A stretch of DNA of 64,000 nt from Streptomyces sp. NBC_01237. GTDB lineage: Bacteria; Actinomycetota; Actinomycetes; Streptomycetales; Streptomycetaceae. The number at the start of each line of letters is the position of its first letter. Position 1 is the stretch's first letter. Location: assembly GCF_035917275.1 (NCBI RefSeq), contig NZ_CP108508.1:7068001-7132000 (forward strand), written 5' to 3'. The position numbers and the translations under genes were made by a program. Under the pieces are notes generated by a model that worked only from the letters and a program-made list of their open reading frames with translations, was not told where the DNA came from and did not search any database. Below are positions 8,823-17,433 of this stretch, in pieces.

Positions 8823-10268
8823 ATGGGATCCACCTCCGCCCACAACAATGAGGGCCTTGGCCGTCGCGATCTGATCAAGCGGTCTGCCGCACTCGGCGTG
8901 ATCGCTGTTCCGACGATGAGTTTCCTGTCCGCCTGCGCGAGCGGCGACAGCGGGAGCGACGACAAGGTCGAAAAGGGCACGAAGACCGCCAAGAATCCGC
9001 TGGCGGTCAATGAGAGCGCCCCCCTCGAACTGGTCATCTTCGACGGTGGATACGGAACGAAGTACGCCGAGGACGCTCAGGCATCCTTTGAGAAGTCCTT
9101 CCCCAAGGCGAAGGTCAAGTTCTCCAAGACGCAGAAGATCCAGTCGGTACTGCAGCCGCGTTTCAATGGCGGCACCCCGCCGGACCTGATCGACAACTCC
9201 GGTGCCCAGCAGATGGACATGGGTGTTCTGGTCGGCAAGAAGCAGCTCGCCGACCTCACCCCGCTGCTCGACGCGCCCTCCATCGACGACCCGGCCAAGA
9301 AGGTCCGCGACACGCTGCGGCCGGGCATCGTCGAGATGGGTCAGTTCGACGGCGACCCGTGCTGGATCCTCTACTACGCGTACACCGTCTACGGCGTCTG
9401 GTACTCCCAGACGGCGCTGGACAAGCTCGACGCGCAGTACCCGGAGAACTGGGACGACATGCTCGCGCTGTGCGCGAAGGCCAAGAAGAAGGGGATCGCG
9501 GGCTGGACCTACCCCGGCAAGCACCCCTACTACCTGCCCTTCTCGCTCTACCCGTTCATCGCCAAGATCGGCGGCGTCGAGGTCCTCGACGCGATCGACA
9601 ACCTGGAGCCGAAGGCCTGGGAGCACCCCGCCGTCAAGGCGGCCTTCGACGCGTACTACGAGCTCTACGCCAAGGGCTACATCCTCAAGGGCACCCCGGG
9701 CCTGGACCACCGCGGTTCGCAGGGTGCCTGGGCCCGCGGCAAGGCGCTGTTCATCCCGAACGGCTCCTGGGTCGAGAACGAGGAAGCGGCGATCATCCCC
9801 AAGGACTTCAAGCTGTCCGTGGGCGCTCCCTCCAGCCTCGACTCCTCGGACGTGCTGCCCTTCGGCACCATGTGGGCATCCGGCGGTGAGCCCTTCATCG
9901 TTCCGGCGAAGGCGAAGAACCCCCAGGGCGGCATGGAGCAGCTGCGCATCCTGCTCAGCGAAGAGTCCTCCAAGTCCTTCACCACCAGCAGCAAGTCGCT
10001 GTCCGCCTTCAACGGCGGCACCGACGGGCTGGAGCTGTCGGACGGCCTGACGTCGGGCCTCGCCGCCCTGGAGAAGGCCGGCACCAATGTGGTCAACCCC
10101 CGCCTGCAGGACTGGTACGTGAAGCTCCAGAAGGAGCAGATCGGTGTCGCCGCACTCGGCGAGATGATGGCCGGCCGCGCCAACCCGGCCGAGACCATCA
10201 AGAAGATCCAGGGATTCGCCGACGCGGCGGCCAAGGACCAGTCCATCAAGCACTACAAGCACCAGTGA
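8823..10268 (+). CDS. ngcE: N-acetylglucosamine/diacetylchitobiose ABC importer, binding lipoprotein
   Basis: A 481-residue extracellular solute-binding protein (family 1) that captures the sugar and hands it to the NgcFG membrane channel. The N-terminus has a twin-arginine motif (GRRDLIKRSA), a hydrophobic stretch and a lipobox (SFLSAC), so it is a Tat-exported lipoprotein. The binding domain carries NGGTPPDLIDNSGAQQMD and DEWD-like helices typical of NgcE. ATG 8823 is preferred over TTG 8817 because GAGG (8811-8814) is then 8 nt away. The specificity call rests on the whole-gene resemblance to NgcE and on the ngcEFG-ROK order known from streptomycetes. No ATPase is encoded nearby; a shared ATPase such as MsiK is expected. 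Confidence 0.9.
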   Translation: MGSTSAHNNEGLGRRDLIKRSAALGVIAVPTMSFLSACASGDSGSDDKVEKGTKTAKNPLAVNESAPLELVIFDGGYGTKYAEDAQASFEKSFPKAKVKFSKTQKIQSVLQPRFNGGTPPDLIDNSGAQQMDMGVLVGKKQLADLTPLLDAPSIDDPAKKVRDTLRPGIVEMGQFDGDPCWILYYAYTVYGVWYSQTALDKLDAQYPENWDDMLALCAKAKKKGIAGWTYPGKHPYYLPFSLYPFIAKIGGVEVLDAIDNLEPKAWEHPAVKAAFDAYYELYAKGYILKGTPGLDHRGSQGAWARGKALFIPNGSWVENEEAAIIPKDFKLSVGAPSSLDSSDVLPFGTMWASGGEPFIVPAKAKNPQGGMEQLRILLSEESSKSFTTSSKSLSAFNGGTDGLELSDGLTSGLAALEKAGTNVVNPRLQDWYVKLQKEQIGVAALGEMMAGRANPAETIKKIQGFADAAAKDQSIKHYKHQ

Positions 10269-10316
10269 CAACCCGTCACCAGCGGCGGCAGCGCAGGAAG
10301 GTCGGAGTCGGTAACG

Positions 10317-11237
10317 ATGCAACACGGTAAATACCGGTTCATAGTCGGGTTCTTGGTGGTGCCGATGGCGTTGTACGTCATCTTCGTCATCTGGCCGTTC
10401 ATCCAGTCCATCTACTACTCGTTCACGGACTGGACGGGCCTGAGTCCCGACTTCAAGATGGTCGGCTTCGGCAACTACACCAAGATGCTCGACGACGACA
10501 TCTTCTGGAAATCCCTGCAGCACAGTGTGCTGCTGGCACTGCTGCTGCCGCTGGTGACGCTGGGGCTCGCGCTCTTCTTCGCCTTCATGCTCAACGTGGG
10601 CGGGCGGCGCCGCAGGGGCGCCGCCATCGCGGGCGTGCGCGGCTCGGGCTTCTACAAGATCGCGTACTTCTTCCCGCAGGTGCTCTCGATCGCGATCGTG
10701 GCCATCCTGTTCCAGTTCGCCTTCGACCCCGCCCAGGGCATGATCAACGGCACGCTCAAGGCGTTCGGCTTCGAGGACGTGCCGGACTGGCTGGGCGATC
10801 CGCAGCTGGCCCTGTGGTGCATCGCCGCGGTCCTGGTCTGGTGCACGGTCGGCTTCTTCGTGGTGCTGTTCTCCGCGGGCATGGCCTCCATCCCCAAGGA
10901 CTTCTACGAGGCGGCCCTGCTGGACGGCGCGAGCCGTTTCACGACCTTCTTCCGGATCACGCTGCCGCTGCTGTGGGACACGGTCCAGTCCGGCTGGGTC
11001 TACATGGGCATCCTGGCGCTGGGCGCCGAGGGTTTTGCCGTCGTGCACATCATGAGTGTCGGTCCCGGCGGGCCCGACTACTCGACCACCGTCCTGCCGC
11101 TGTACGTGTACCAAGCGGCGTTCCGTGACGGACAGGCGGGCTACGCGACCACGATCGGTGTCGCCCTGCTCATCGTGACGCTGGCGTTCGCGGCCATCGT
11201 GATGCGGCTGGGCCGGCGCGAGCGGCTGGAGTTCTGA
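10317..11237 (+). CDS. ngcF: Amino-sugar ABC importer permease, NgcF-type
   Basis: A 306-residue MalF-like inner-membrane permease with about six membrane helices (first at residues 7-29). The cytoplasmic EAA loop that contacts the ATPase reads YEAALLDGASRFTTFFRITLPLL, here split as EAALLDGAS and RITLPLL. It forms a heterodimeric channel with NgcG for sugar delivered by NgcE. GGAG lies 9 nt before the ATG, and the gene is 48 bp after ngcE. Its stop codon overlaps the next start (ATGA). Confidence 0.92.
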   Translation: MQHGKYRFIVGFLVVPMALYVIFVIWPFIQSIYYSFTDWTGLSPDFKMVGFGNYTKMLDDDIFWKSLQHSVLLALLLPLVTLGLALFFAFMLNVGGRRRRGAAIAGVRGSGFYKIAYFFPQVLSIAIVAILFQFAFDPAQGMINGTLKAFGFEDVPDWLGDPQLALWCIAAVLVWCTVGFFVVLFSAGMASIPKDFYEAALLDGASRFTTFFRITLPLLWDTVQSGWVYMGILALGAEGFAVVHIMSVGPGGPDYSTTVLPLYVYQAAFRDGQAGYATTIGVALLIVTLAFAAIVMRLGRRERLEF

Positions 11238-12193
11238 TGAAGACCACTGACACCCCTCCCTCCGGCCCTTCGGACGCCTCCGGGGCCGCGGGTCCCGATG
11301 CGCCGGGTGTGCCGAAGCAGCGCACCGACGGCGTCCGCAGGAGCGCCGCGGCCCCCGGGAAGAAGGCCGAGGGCCAGGTCCTCAACGTCTTCTCGCACGG
11401 GATGCTGATCCTCTGGGCCTTCATGGTCATCCTGCCCCTGTTCTGGGCAGTGATGTCCTCCTTCAAGACCGACACGGCCATCTTCAACTCGCCCTGGGAG
11501 CTGCCCGACTCGCTGGACTTCTCCAGTTGGGGCAGGGCCTGGAACCAGGCCAACATGAGCGAGTACTTCCTCAACACCATCCTGGTGGTGGGAGGGTCGC
11601 TCGTCGGCACGCTGGTCTTCGGTTCGATGGCCGCCTATGTGCTCGCCCGCTTCGAGTTCCCCGGCAACCGGTTCATTTACTTCTTGTTCGTCGGCGGGAT
11701 GAGCTTCCCGGTCATGCTGGCGCTGGTGCCGTTGTTCTACGTCATGGACAACATGGGGCTGCTGAACACGATCCACGGGTTGATTCTCGTGTACATCGCG
11801 TATTCGCTGCCGTTCACCGTGTTCTTCCTGACCTCGTTCTTCCGCACGCTGCCGACATCGATCGCGGAAGCCTCGATCATCGACGGTGCCTCTCACACCC
11901 GTACGTTCTTCCAGGTCATGCTGCCGATGGCCAAACCCGGTCTGATCAGTGTCGGTATCTTCAATTTCCTGGGGCAGTGGAACCAGTACATGCTGCCGAC
12001 GGTGCTGAACACCGACCCGGACAAGCGGGTGCTCGCCCAGGGGCTGGTCGAACTGGCGGCCAGCCAGGGATACAAGAGCGACTATTCCGGTCTCTTCGCC
12101 GGTCTGGTGATCGCGATGCTTCCCGTGCTGGCGGCGTACATCATTTTCCAGCGCCAGGTCGTCTCGGGTATGACGGCGGGTGCGCTCAAGTAA
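11237..12193 (+). CDS. ngcG: Amino-sugar ABC importer permease, NgcG-type
   Basis: A 318-residue MalG-like permease. A 50-residue hydrophilic N-terminal extension (Ser/Pro/Gly-rich) precedes the first membrane helix (about 55-75). The EAA loop reads IAEASIIDGASHTRTFFQVM and is followed by LPMAKPGL, as in MalG proteins. The start overlaps the ngcF stop by one base (ATGA), so the two subunits are coupled. The transcript likely ends at the perfect hairpin 40 bp downstream. No ATPase gene follows, consistent with a shared MsiK-like ATPase elsewhere. Confidence 0.92.
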   Translation: MKTTDTPPSGPSDASGAAGPDAPGVPKQRTDGVRRSAAAPGKKAEGQVLNVFSHGMLILWAFMVILPLFWAVMSSFKTDTAIFNSPWELPDSLDFSSWGRAWNQANMSEYFLNTILVVGGSLVGTLVFGSMAAYVLARFEFPGNRFIYFLFVGGMSFPVMLALVPLFYVMDNMGLLNTIHGLILVYIAYSLPFTVFFLTSFFRTLPTSIAEASIIDGASHTRTFFQVMLPMAKPGLISVGIFNFLGQWNQYMLPTVLNTDPDKRVLAQGLVELAASQGYKSDYSGLFAGLVIAMLPVLAAYIIFQRQVVSGMTAGALK

Positions 12194-12232
12194 TCCGGCT
12201 CCGGCCGGCCTGATTCGGACGGCCGCCTTTCA

Positions 12233-12272
12233 GGTGAATGCCCCGGTGGATGTCCCCGCCGGGGCATTCACC
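12233..12272. terminator. Terminator after ngcG
   Basis: Perfect 14-bp stem (GGTGAATGCCCCGG / CCGGGGCATTCACC) with a 12-nt loop, 40 bp past the ngcG stop. Its right half is duplicated just downstream, where CCGGTGGACATGCCCGCC and GGGCGTTCAC at about 12277-12304 give a degenerate second copy. The remainder of the 12194-12507 gap shows no gene; GAACGTTC at 12398-12405 is a short palindrome ahead of the regulator. Confidence 0.85.
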
Positions 12273-12507
12273 TGCTCCGGTGGACATGCCCGCCGGGCGT
12301 TCACGCGCTCCGCTCCGACCTATCCGCCGTGGACCGTGCTCCCCGCCGTCGGCGGCACCACGCCTTGTGCGCTCAGGTCTTGACGGGAGGTACCCCCGAA
12401 CGTTCAGCTTAGAGTTCACATGTTGGAGGAAGCCGGGGCCTCATCGGTGCGGTCCCGGCCGGGACGGCCTTCTGTGCCGTCCGCCAAGGGCAGGAGTGGA
12501 TGAGTCG

Positions 12508-13707
12508 ATGGAGACTCCCGGGTCGCAGACGTCTCTGCATCGGGCCAACCTTGAGCGGGTCGTACGAGCCGTACGGATGGCCGGGTCGCTCACCCAGGCG
12601 GAGATCGCCAGGAGCACCGGCCTCTCCGCGGCTACCGTCTCCAATATCGTCCGCGAACTCAAGGACGGCGGCACGGTCGAGGTGACCCCCACCTCGGCGG
12701 GCGGCCGCCGGGCCCGCAGCGTCTCGCTCAGCGGGGACGCGGGCATCGTCGTCGGCGTCGATTTCGGCCACACCCATCTGCGGGTGGCGGTCGGCAACCT
12801 GGCCCACCAGGTGCTGGCCGAGGAGTCCGAGCCGCTGGACGTCGACGCCTCGTCGGCACAGGGCTTCGGACGGGCGGAAGTGCTGGTCAGGCGGCTGATC
12901 GAGACCACCGGGGTCAGCCCCGAGAAGGTGATCGGCGTCGGCCTCGGTGTCCCGGGACCCATCGACGTCGAGTCCGGCACGCTGGGCTCCACCTCGATCC
13001 TGCCGGGCTGGACGGGCATCAATCCGAGCGACGAGCTCGCCGGGCGGCTCGGCGTGCCGGTGTACGTCGACAACGACGCCAACCTCGGGGCACTGGGCGA
13101 GCTGGTCTGGGGGAGCGGACGAGGGGTCCGGGACCTCGCGTACATCAAGGTCGCCAGCGGCGTCGGCGCCGGTCTGGTGATCGACGGCACCATCTACCGG
13201 GGCCCCGGCGGTACGGCCGGCGAGATCGGGCACATCACCCTGGACGAGTCGGGGCCGGTGTGCCGCTGCGGCAACCGCGGGTGCCTGGAGACCTTCACGG
13301 CCGCCCGGTATGTGCTGCCCCTGCTCCAGCCCAGCCACGGCCCCGACCTCACCATGGAACGGGTGGTCCAGCTGGCCCGCGAGGGTGATCCGGGCTGCCG
13401 CCGGGTGATCGGGGACGTGGGGCGGCACATCGGCAGCGGGGTGGCCAATCTGTGCAATCTGCTCAACCCCAGCCGGGTGGTGCTCGGCGGGTCCCTGGCG
13501 GAGGCCGGGGAACTGGTCCTCGGGCCCATCCGCGACTCGGTGTCCCGGTACGCCATCCCCAGCGCGGCGCGGCAGCTCTCGGTACTGCCCGGTGCGCTCG
13601 GCGGACGGGCGGAGGTACTGGGCGCGCTGGCCCTGGTGCTGAGTGAGATGGGGGATTCAACCCTTTTGGAAAGCACCCTGCCTGCGGTGACTCCTGCCTT
13701 CACTTAG
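12508..13707 (+). CDS. rok7B7: ROK-family transcriptional regulator (Rok7B7-like)
   Basis: A 399-residue regulator with an N-terminal winged HTH (about 19-60, SLTQAEIARSTGLSAATVSN) and a C-terminal ROK sugar-kinase fold. Visible motifs are the phosphate loop-like VGVDFGHTHLRVAVG, the DNDANLGALGE stretch, and the structural zinc motif CRCGNRGCLE. It sits between ngcEFG and xylFGH, the position of S. coelicolor Rok7B7, which is reported to control xylose uptake, carbon repression and antibiotic production. ATG 12508 is used, with AGGAG 11 nt upstream; GTG 12496 would add four residues. A palindrome right after this gene, before xylF, is its most likely binding site. Confidence 0.9.
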   Translation: METPGSQTSLHRANLERVVRAVRMAGSLTQAEIARSTGLSAATVSNIVRELKDGGTVEVTPTSAGGRRARSVSLSGDAGIVVGVDFGHTHLRVAVGNLAHQVLAEESEPLDVDASSAQGFGRAEVLVRRLIETTGVSPEKVIGVGLGVPGPIDVESGTLGSTSILPGWTGINPSDELAGRLGVPVYVDNDANLGALGELVWGSGRGVRDLAYIKVASGVGAGLVIDGTIYRGPGGTAGEIGHITLDESGPVCRCGNRGCLETFTAARYVLPLLQPSHGPDLTMERVVQLAREGDPGCRRVIGDVGRHIGSGVANLCNLLNPSRVVLGGSLAEAGELVLGPIRDSVSRYAIPSAARQLSVLPGALGGRAEVLGALALVLSEMGDSTLLESTLPAVTPAFT

Positions 13708-13708
13708 A

Positions 13709-13737
13709 TAACGAATGGCACCGTTGTCATCTCGTTA
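13709..13737. promoter_or_regulatory. Candidate ROK operator upstream of xylF
   Basis: TAACGA and TCGTTA form outer inverted arms around a 16-bp imperfect palindrome ATGGCACCGTTGTCAT (13715-13730). The inner element matches the palindrome ahead of the GH92 gene. It starts 2 bp after the ROK gene stop and lies ~90 bp before xylF. GACGTTGCGGCC occurs twice further downstream (about 13758 and 13798). Confidence 0.5.
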
Positions 13738-13829
13738 AGGATTTACTCCTTGACGCTGACGTTGCGGCCGAGTTGACTTCCTGCCACCTCGGCCGCGACG
13801 TTGCGGCCACGTCAGGGAGGCAAACCCCC

Positions 13830-14927
13830 ATGATCGCAATGACGCGACGCATCGTCATAGGCACGGCCGCTCTCTCCATGGCGGTCTCCCTCGCCGCCTG
13901 TGGCAAGGCGGGCGACGACGCGGAGTCCGGCAGCGGCGGCGACAGCAAGACCATCGGTCTCCTGCTGCCGGAGAACAAGACCACGCGTTACGAGACGTTC
14001 GACCGCCCCATCATGGAGGCGAAGATCAAGGAACTGTGCGACGACTGCGAGGTCAAGTACAACAACGCCGCACAGGACACCGAGACCCAGAAGAAGCAGT
14101 TCGACGCGCTGGTCACGCAGGGTGTGAAGGTCATCATCCTGGACTCCGTCGACTACAAGGCCACCAAGTCCTGGGTGCAGCAGGCGGAGAAGAAGGGCGT
14201 CAAGGTCGTCGCGTACGACCGGCTCGCCGAGGGACCGATCTCCGCGTACGTCTCGTACGACAACGAGAAGATCGGCCGCCTTCAGGGTGAGGCCCTGGTC
14301 AAGGCGCTCGGCGCCAAGGCCAAGGAGAGCAACGTTGTCATGATCAACGGCTCGCCCACCGACCCGAACGCCCCGCTCTTCAAGAAGGGCGCCCACAGCG
14401 TCCTGGACACCCAGGTCAAGAAGGTCGTCTACGAGCAGGACATCCCGGACTGGTCGCCGGACGAGGCGAACAAGAAGATGGGTGCCGCCATCGACTCGCT
14501 GGGCAAGTCGGGCTTCCAGGGCGTCTACTCCGCCAACGACAGCATGGCCGGCGGCATCATCACCGCGCTGGACAAGCAGGGCATCAAGATCCCCGTCGGC
14601 GGTCAGGACGCCGAACTGGCCGGTCTGCAGCGCATTCTGAAGGGCGATCAGTCCTTCACGATCTACAAGCAGATCAAGCCGGAGGCCGAGACCACCGCCG
14701 AGATCGCCGTCAAGCTCCTCAAGGGCGAGAAGATCGACGACCTGACCCCGGTCAAGGTCGACAGCCTCACGGGCGAGTTCAAGGGCATCCCGGCCAAGCT
14801 GTACGACGCGCAGGTCGTGACCAAGGACAACGTCGCCTCCACGATCATCGCCGACAAGGTCTACCAGGCCGCTGAGATCTGCACGGCCGAGTACAAGGCG
14901 GCCTGCGAGGCGGCCGGCATCAAGTAG
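13830..14927 (+). CDS. xylF: Xylose ABC importer, binding lipoprotein
   Basis: A 365-residue periplasmic-binding-protein-1 family lipoprotein. The signal peptide ends in a lipobox (SLAACGK, Cys about residue 25). The core shows alternating domains with GLLLPENKTTRYETFDRP, VIILDSVDYKAT and VYSANDSMAGGIITAL, as in XylF/ChvE-type aldose-binding proteins. ATG 13830 is chosen because AGGGAGG ends 9 nt upstream; longer in-frame starts would run through the operator. The ROK regulator precedes it and a single-domain ATPase and a permease follow. Xylose is the likely ligand from synteny; related aldopentoses are possible. Confidence 0.92.
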   Translation: MIAMTRRIVIGTAALSMAVSLAACGKAGDDAESGSGGDSKTIGLLLPENKTTRYETFDRPIMEAKIKELCDDCEVKYNNAAQDTETQKKQFDALVTQGVKVIILDSVDYKATKSWVQQAEKKGVKVVAYDRLAEGPISAYVSYDNEKIGRLQGEALVKALGAKAKESNVVMINGSPTDPNAPLFKKGAHSVLDTQVKKVVYEQDIPDWSPDEANKKMGAAIDSLGKSGFQGVYSANDSMAGGIITALDKQGIKIPVGGQDAELAGLQRILKGDQSFTIYKQIKPEAETTAEIAVKLLKGEKIDDLTPVKVDSLTGEFKGIPAKLYDAQVVTKDNVASTIIADKVYQAAEICTAEYKAACEAAGIK

Positions 14928-14951
14928 GGCCTCCGCCAAGGAAGGTCCGGG

Positions 14952-15001
14952 GCCCGCGGGATCACGTCAAGTCACTCCCGCGGGCAGGCGCCCTGGGCGC
15001 C
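14952..15001 (+). terminator. Hairpin pair between xylF and xylG (attenuator or RNA stabiliser)
   Basis: GCCCGCGGG (14952-14960) pairs with CCCGCGGGC (14977-14985). It is followed at once by GGCGCCC/GGGCGCC (14987-15001). Such structures behind a binding-protein gene usually raise its mRNA level over that of the membrane components. Confidence 0.6.
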
Positions 15002-15129
15002 CCGGAGCCGGTCCGGCACCCGCCCCGTCAACGCCCCGCGAAGCGGGGGCGGGCGCCGGGCCCCTCTCGCACACCCCCCAGCTCAGCAGCACCATCCCCG
15101 CCGGTCAGGCGGCGAAGGAGATGATTCAC

Positions 15130-15927
15130 GTGTCCGCTACGCCCGTGCTGGCGTTGCGCGGAATCTCCAAGCGGTTCGGCGCCGTTCAGGCGCTCACCGA
15201 CGTGGACCTGGAGATTCACCCCGGCGAGGTGGTCGCCCTGGTCGGCGACAACGGCGCCGGCAAGTCGACCCTCGTCAAGACCATTTCGGGTGTCCACCCG
15301 ATCGACGAAGGCGCCATCGAGTGGGAGGGGCGGACGGTCCGGATCAACCGGCCGAACGACGCCCAGGAGCTCGGAGTCGCCACCGTCTACCAGGACTTGG
15401 CCCTCTGCGACAACCTCGATGTCGTCGCCAACCTCTTCCTCGGCAGCGAACTGCGCAAGCTCTCCGTCCTCGACGAGATCGCGATGGAGAAGCGCGCCAA
15501 GGAACTCCTGGACACGCTCTCCATCCGGATACCGAGCGTCCGGATACCGGTCGCCTCGCTCTCCGGCGGTCAGCGCCAGGTCGTGGCCATCGCGCGCGCC
15601 CTGATCGGCGACCCCAAGGTCGTCATCCTGGACGAGCCGACCGCCGCGCTCGGCGTCGAGCAGACCGCCCAGGTCCTCGACCTCGTCGAGCGGCTGCGCG
15701 AGCGCGGCCACGGCGTCATCCTCATCAGCCACAACATGGCCGATGTGCGCGCCGTCGCGAACAGGGTCGCGGTGCTCCGCCTGGGCCGCAACAACGGTGT
15801 CTTCGACGTCGCGAGCACCTCCCACGAAGAGATCATCGCCGCGATCACCGGCGCCACGGACAATGCCGTCACGCGTCGCCAGGCACGCACGGCCACGAAC
15901 ACGGCCACGAAGGAGGACGCGAAGTGA
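15130..15927 (+). CDS. xylG: Xylose ABC importer, single-domain ATPase
   Basis: A 265-residue ATPase with Walker A GDNGAGKST, signature LSGGQRQVVAIARAL, Walker B VVILDEPTAAL and a switch His in ILISHNMADV. Sugar ATPases of the XylG/RbsA family are normally ~500 residues with two cassettes. This one has a single cassette, so it should work as a homodimer. GTG 15130 is preferred to ATG 15121 because AAGGAG (15115-15120) abuts the ATG but is 9 nt from the GTG. The stop overlaps the xylH start (GTGA). Confidence 0.92.
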   Translation: MSATPVLALRGISKRFGAVQALTDVDLEIHPGEVVALVGDNGAGKSTLVKTISGVHPIDEGAIEWEGRTVRINRPNDAQELGVATVYQDLALCDNLDVVANLFLGSELRKLSVLDEIAMEKRAKELLDTLSIRIPSVRIPVASLSGGQRQVVAIARALIGDPKVVILDEPTAALGVEQTAQVLDLVERLRERGHGVILISHNMADVRAVANRVAVLRLGRNNGVFDVASTSHEEIIAAITGATDNAVTRRQARTATNTATKEDAK

Positions 15928-17264
15928 GCGACCTCGCCAAGACCCCCGGACCTTCCACCGAGAAGTCCGCCGCCGAGGAGCCCGTGAAGGGCACCCCCGC
16001 GAAGGCACCGGCGGCCGAGCAGTCGGCGGCCCCCATCCCCGCCGTCGACCCGCGCCTGCTCGTCCGCGAGGAGGGCTTCAAGGGCTACTGGTCGGAGTTC
16101 AGCCGCAAGGTGCGCGGCGGCGAACTCGGCTCGCTGCCGGTCTTCGTCGGTCTGATCGTCATCGCGATCGTCTTCCAGTTCCAGAACAGCAACTTCCTCT
16201 CCGCCAGCTCCGTCGCCAACATCGCTGTCTACAGCTCCGGCCTCGGCATCATGGCTGTCGGCATCGTCTTCGTGCTGCTGCTCGGCGAGATCGATCTCTC
16301 CGTGGGCTCCGTCGCCGGCGTCGGCGCGGCCGTCTGGGCCGTACTGAACGTGAACAACGGCTGGAGCGACTGGACGGCGATCCTCGTCGCCGTGCTCTCC
16401 GGAACGGCCCTCGGCGCGCTGCACGGCTTCTTCTTCGCCAAGATCGGGGTGCCGGCCTTCGTCGTCACCCTGGCGGGCTTCCTCGGCTGGAGCGGACTCC
16501 AGGACTGGATGATGGGCGGGGAGGGCTCGATCAACACGCCGTCCGGCAGTGTCGTCGAGAACCTGACCAACTACTTCTTCGAGGACAAGGCCGCGGGCTA
16601 CGGACTGGCCCTGGTCGCCGTCCTCGCGTACGCCGCCTCGCTCCTGGTGGACAGCAAGCGCCGCAGGGCCGCGAACCTGCCCGCACGCCCCACCGCCGAG
16701 GTCGTGCTGCGGACCGCCGTCGTCACGATCCTGTGCTTCGTCGTCGCGTACGTCCTGAACGAGCCCTCCGGCGCCCGCGGCCTGCCGCTCGCCCTGGTGC
16801 TCTTCCTCGCCGTCCTGGTCGTCGCGGACTTCGTCGCCCGCCGTACGACCTTCGGCCGCCAGGTCTTCGCGGTCGGCGGCAACCCCGAGGCGGCGCGCCG
16901 CGCCGGTATCAACGTCGACCGGATCCGGATCACGGTCTTCGCGCTGTCCGGCACGCTGGGCGCCTTCGGCGGACTCTTCATCGCCAGCCTCTCCGGCGGA
17001 GCCACCAAGAGCGTCGGCGCCGGCAACACGCTGATGCTGGTCATCGCGGCCGCCGTCATCGGCGGCACCAGCCTCTTCGGCGGCCGGGGCAAGGTCTGGT
17101 CCGCACTGCTCGGCATGATCGTGATCCAGTCGATCCAGCAGGGCCTGAACATGATCGGCATGGCCAACGCCGTCCAGTACATGATCACCGGCGCGGTTCT
17201 CCTCGCCGCCGTGGTCATCGACTCGGTCTCCCGCCGCACGCAGAAGACCGCAGGTCGCGCCTGA
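15924..17264 (+). CDS. xylH: Xylose ABC importer, permease
   Basis: A 446-residue BPD_transp_2 permease. The first ~65 residues are a hydrophilic Ala/Pro/Glu-rich extension, followed by about ten membrane segments. The family motif [13 protein letters not shown] and [12 protein letters not shown] are present. The GTG start overlaps the xylG stop, with AAGGAGG 7 nt upstream, so expression is coupled. Together with XylF and XylG it imports xylose, which feeds the pentose phosphate pathway. No xylose isomerase or kinase gene lies in this window. Confidence 0.93.
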   Translation: MSDLAKTPGPSTEKSAAEEPVKGTPAKAPAAEQSAAPIPAVDPRLLVREEGFKGYWSEFSRKVRGGELGSLPVFVGLIVIAIVFQFQNSNFLSASSVANIAVYSSGLGIMAVGIVFVLLLGEIDLSVGSVAGVGAAVWAVLNVNNGWSDWTAILVAVLSGTALGALHGFFFAKIGVPAFVVTLAGFLGWSGLQDWMMGGEGSINTPSGSVVENLTNYFFEDKAAGYGLALVAVLAYAASLLVDSKRRRAANLPARPTAEVVLRTAVVTILCFVVAYVLNEPSGARGLPLALVLFLAVLVVADFVARRTTFGRQVFAVGGNPEAARRAGINVDRIRITVFALSGTLGAFGGLFIASLSGGATKSVGAGNTLMLVIAAAVIGGTSLFGGRGKVWSALLGMIVIQSIQQGLNMIGMANAVQYMITGAVLLAAVVIDSVSRRTQKTAGRA

Positions 17265-17284
17265 CGCCCCACCTGCACCGGACC

Positions 17285-17316
17285 GTGCCCGGCGCCCCTC
17301 ATCGGGCGCCGGGCAC
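17285..17316. terminator. Terminator after xylH
   Basis: Perfect 13-bp stem (GTGCCCGGCGCCC / GGGCGCCGGGCAC) with a 6-nt loop, 20 bp past the xylH stop. Confidence 0.87.
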
Positions 17317-17433
17317 CGCCGTGTATCGGCCGGTGGTGTGACAGCACACCCCCGCCCGATGCCCGCGACGGCGGGCGGAACATTAGACTCATCGGATCGG
17401 CACGCTCGACCAGCTCAACGCAAGGAGGCACGG

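Noticed and set aside
8412..11114. A 900-residue open frame opposite ngcEF
   Set aside because: It runs antisense through two clearly recognised transporter genes and has the biased composition of a shadow frame.
14330..14345. AACGTTGTCAT inside xylF resembling the operator candidate
   Set aside because: It lies deep in the coding region, is only half palindromic, and is explained by ordinary codons for Asn-Val-Val-Met.
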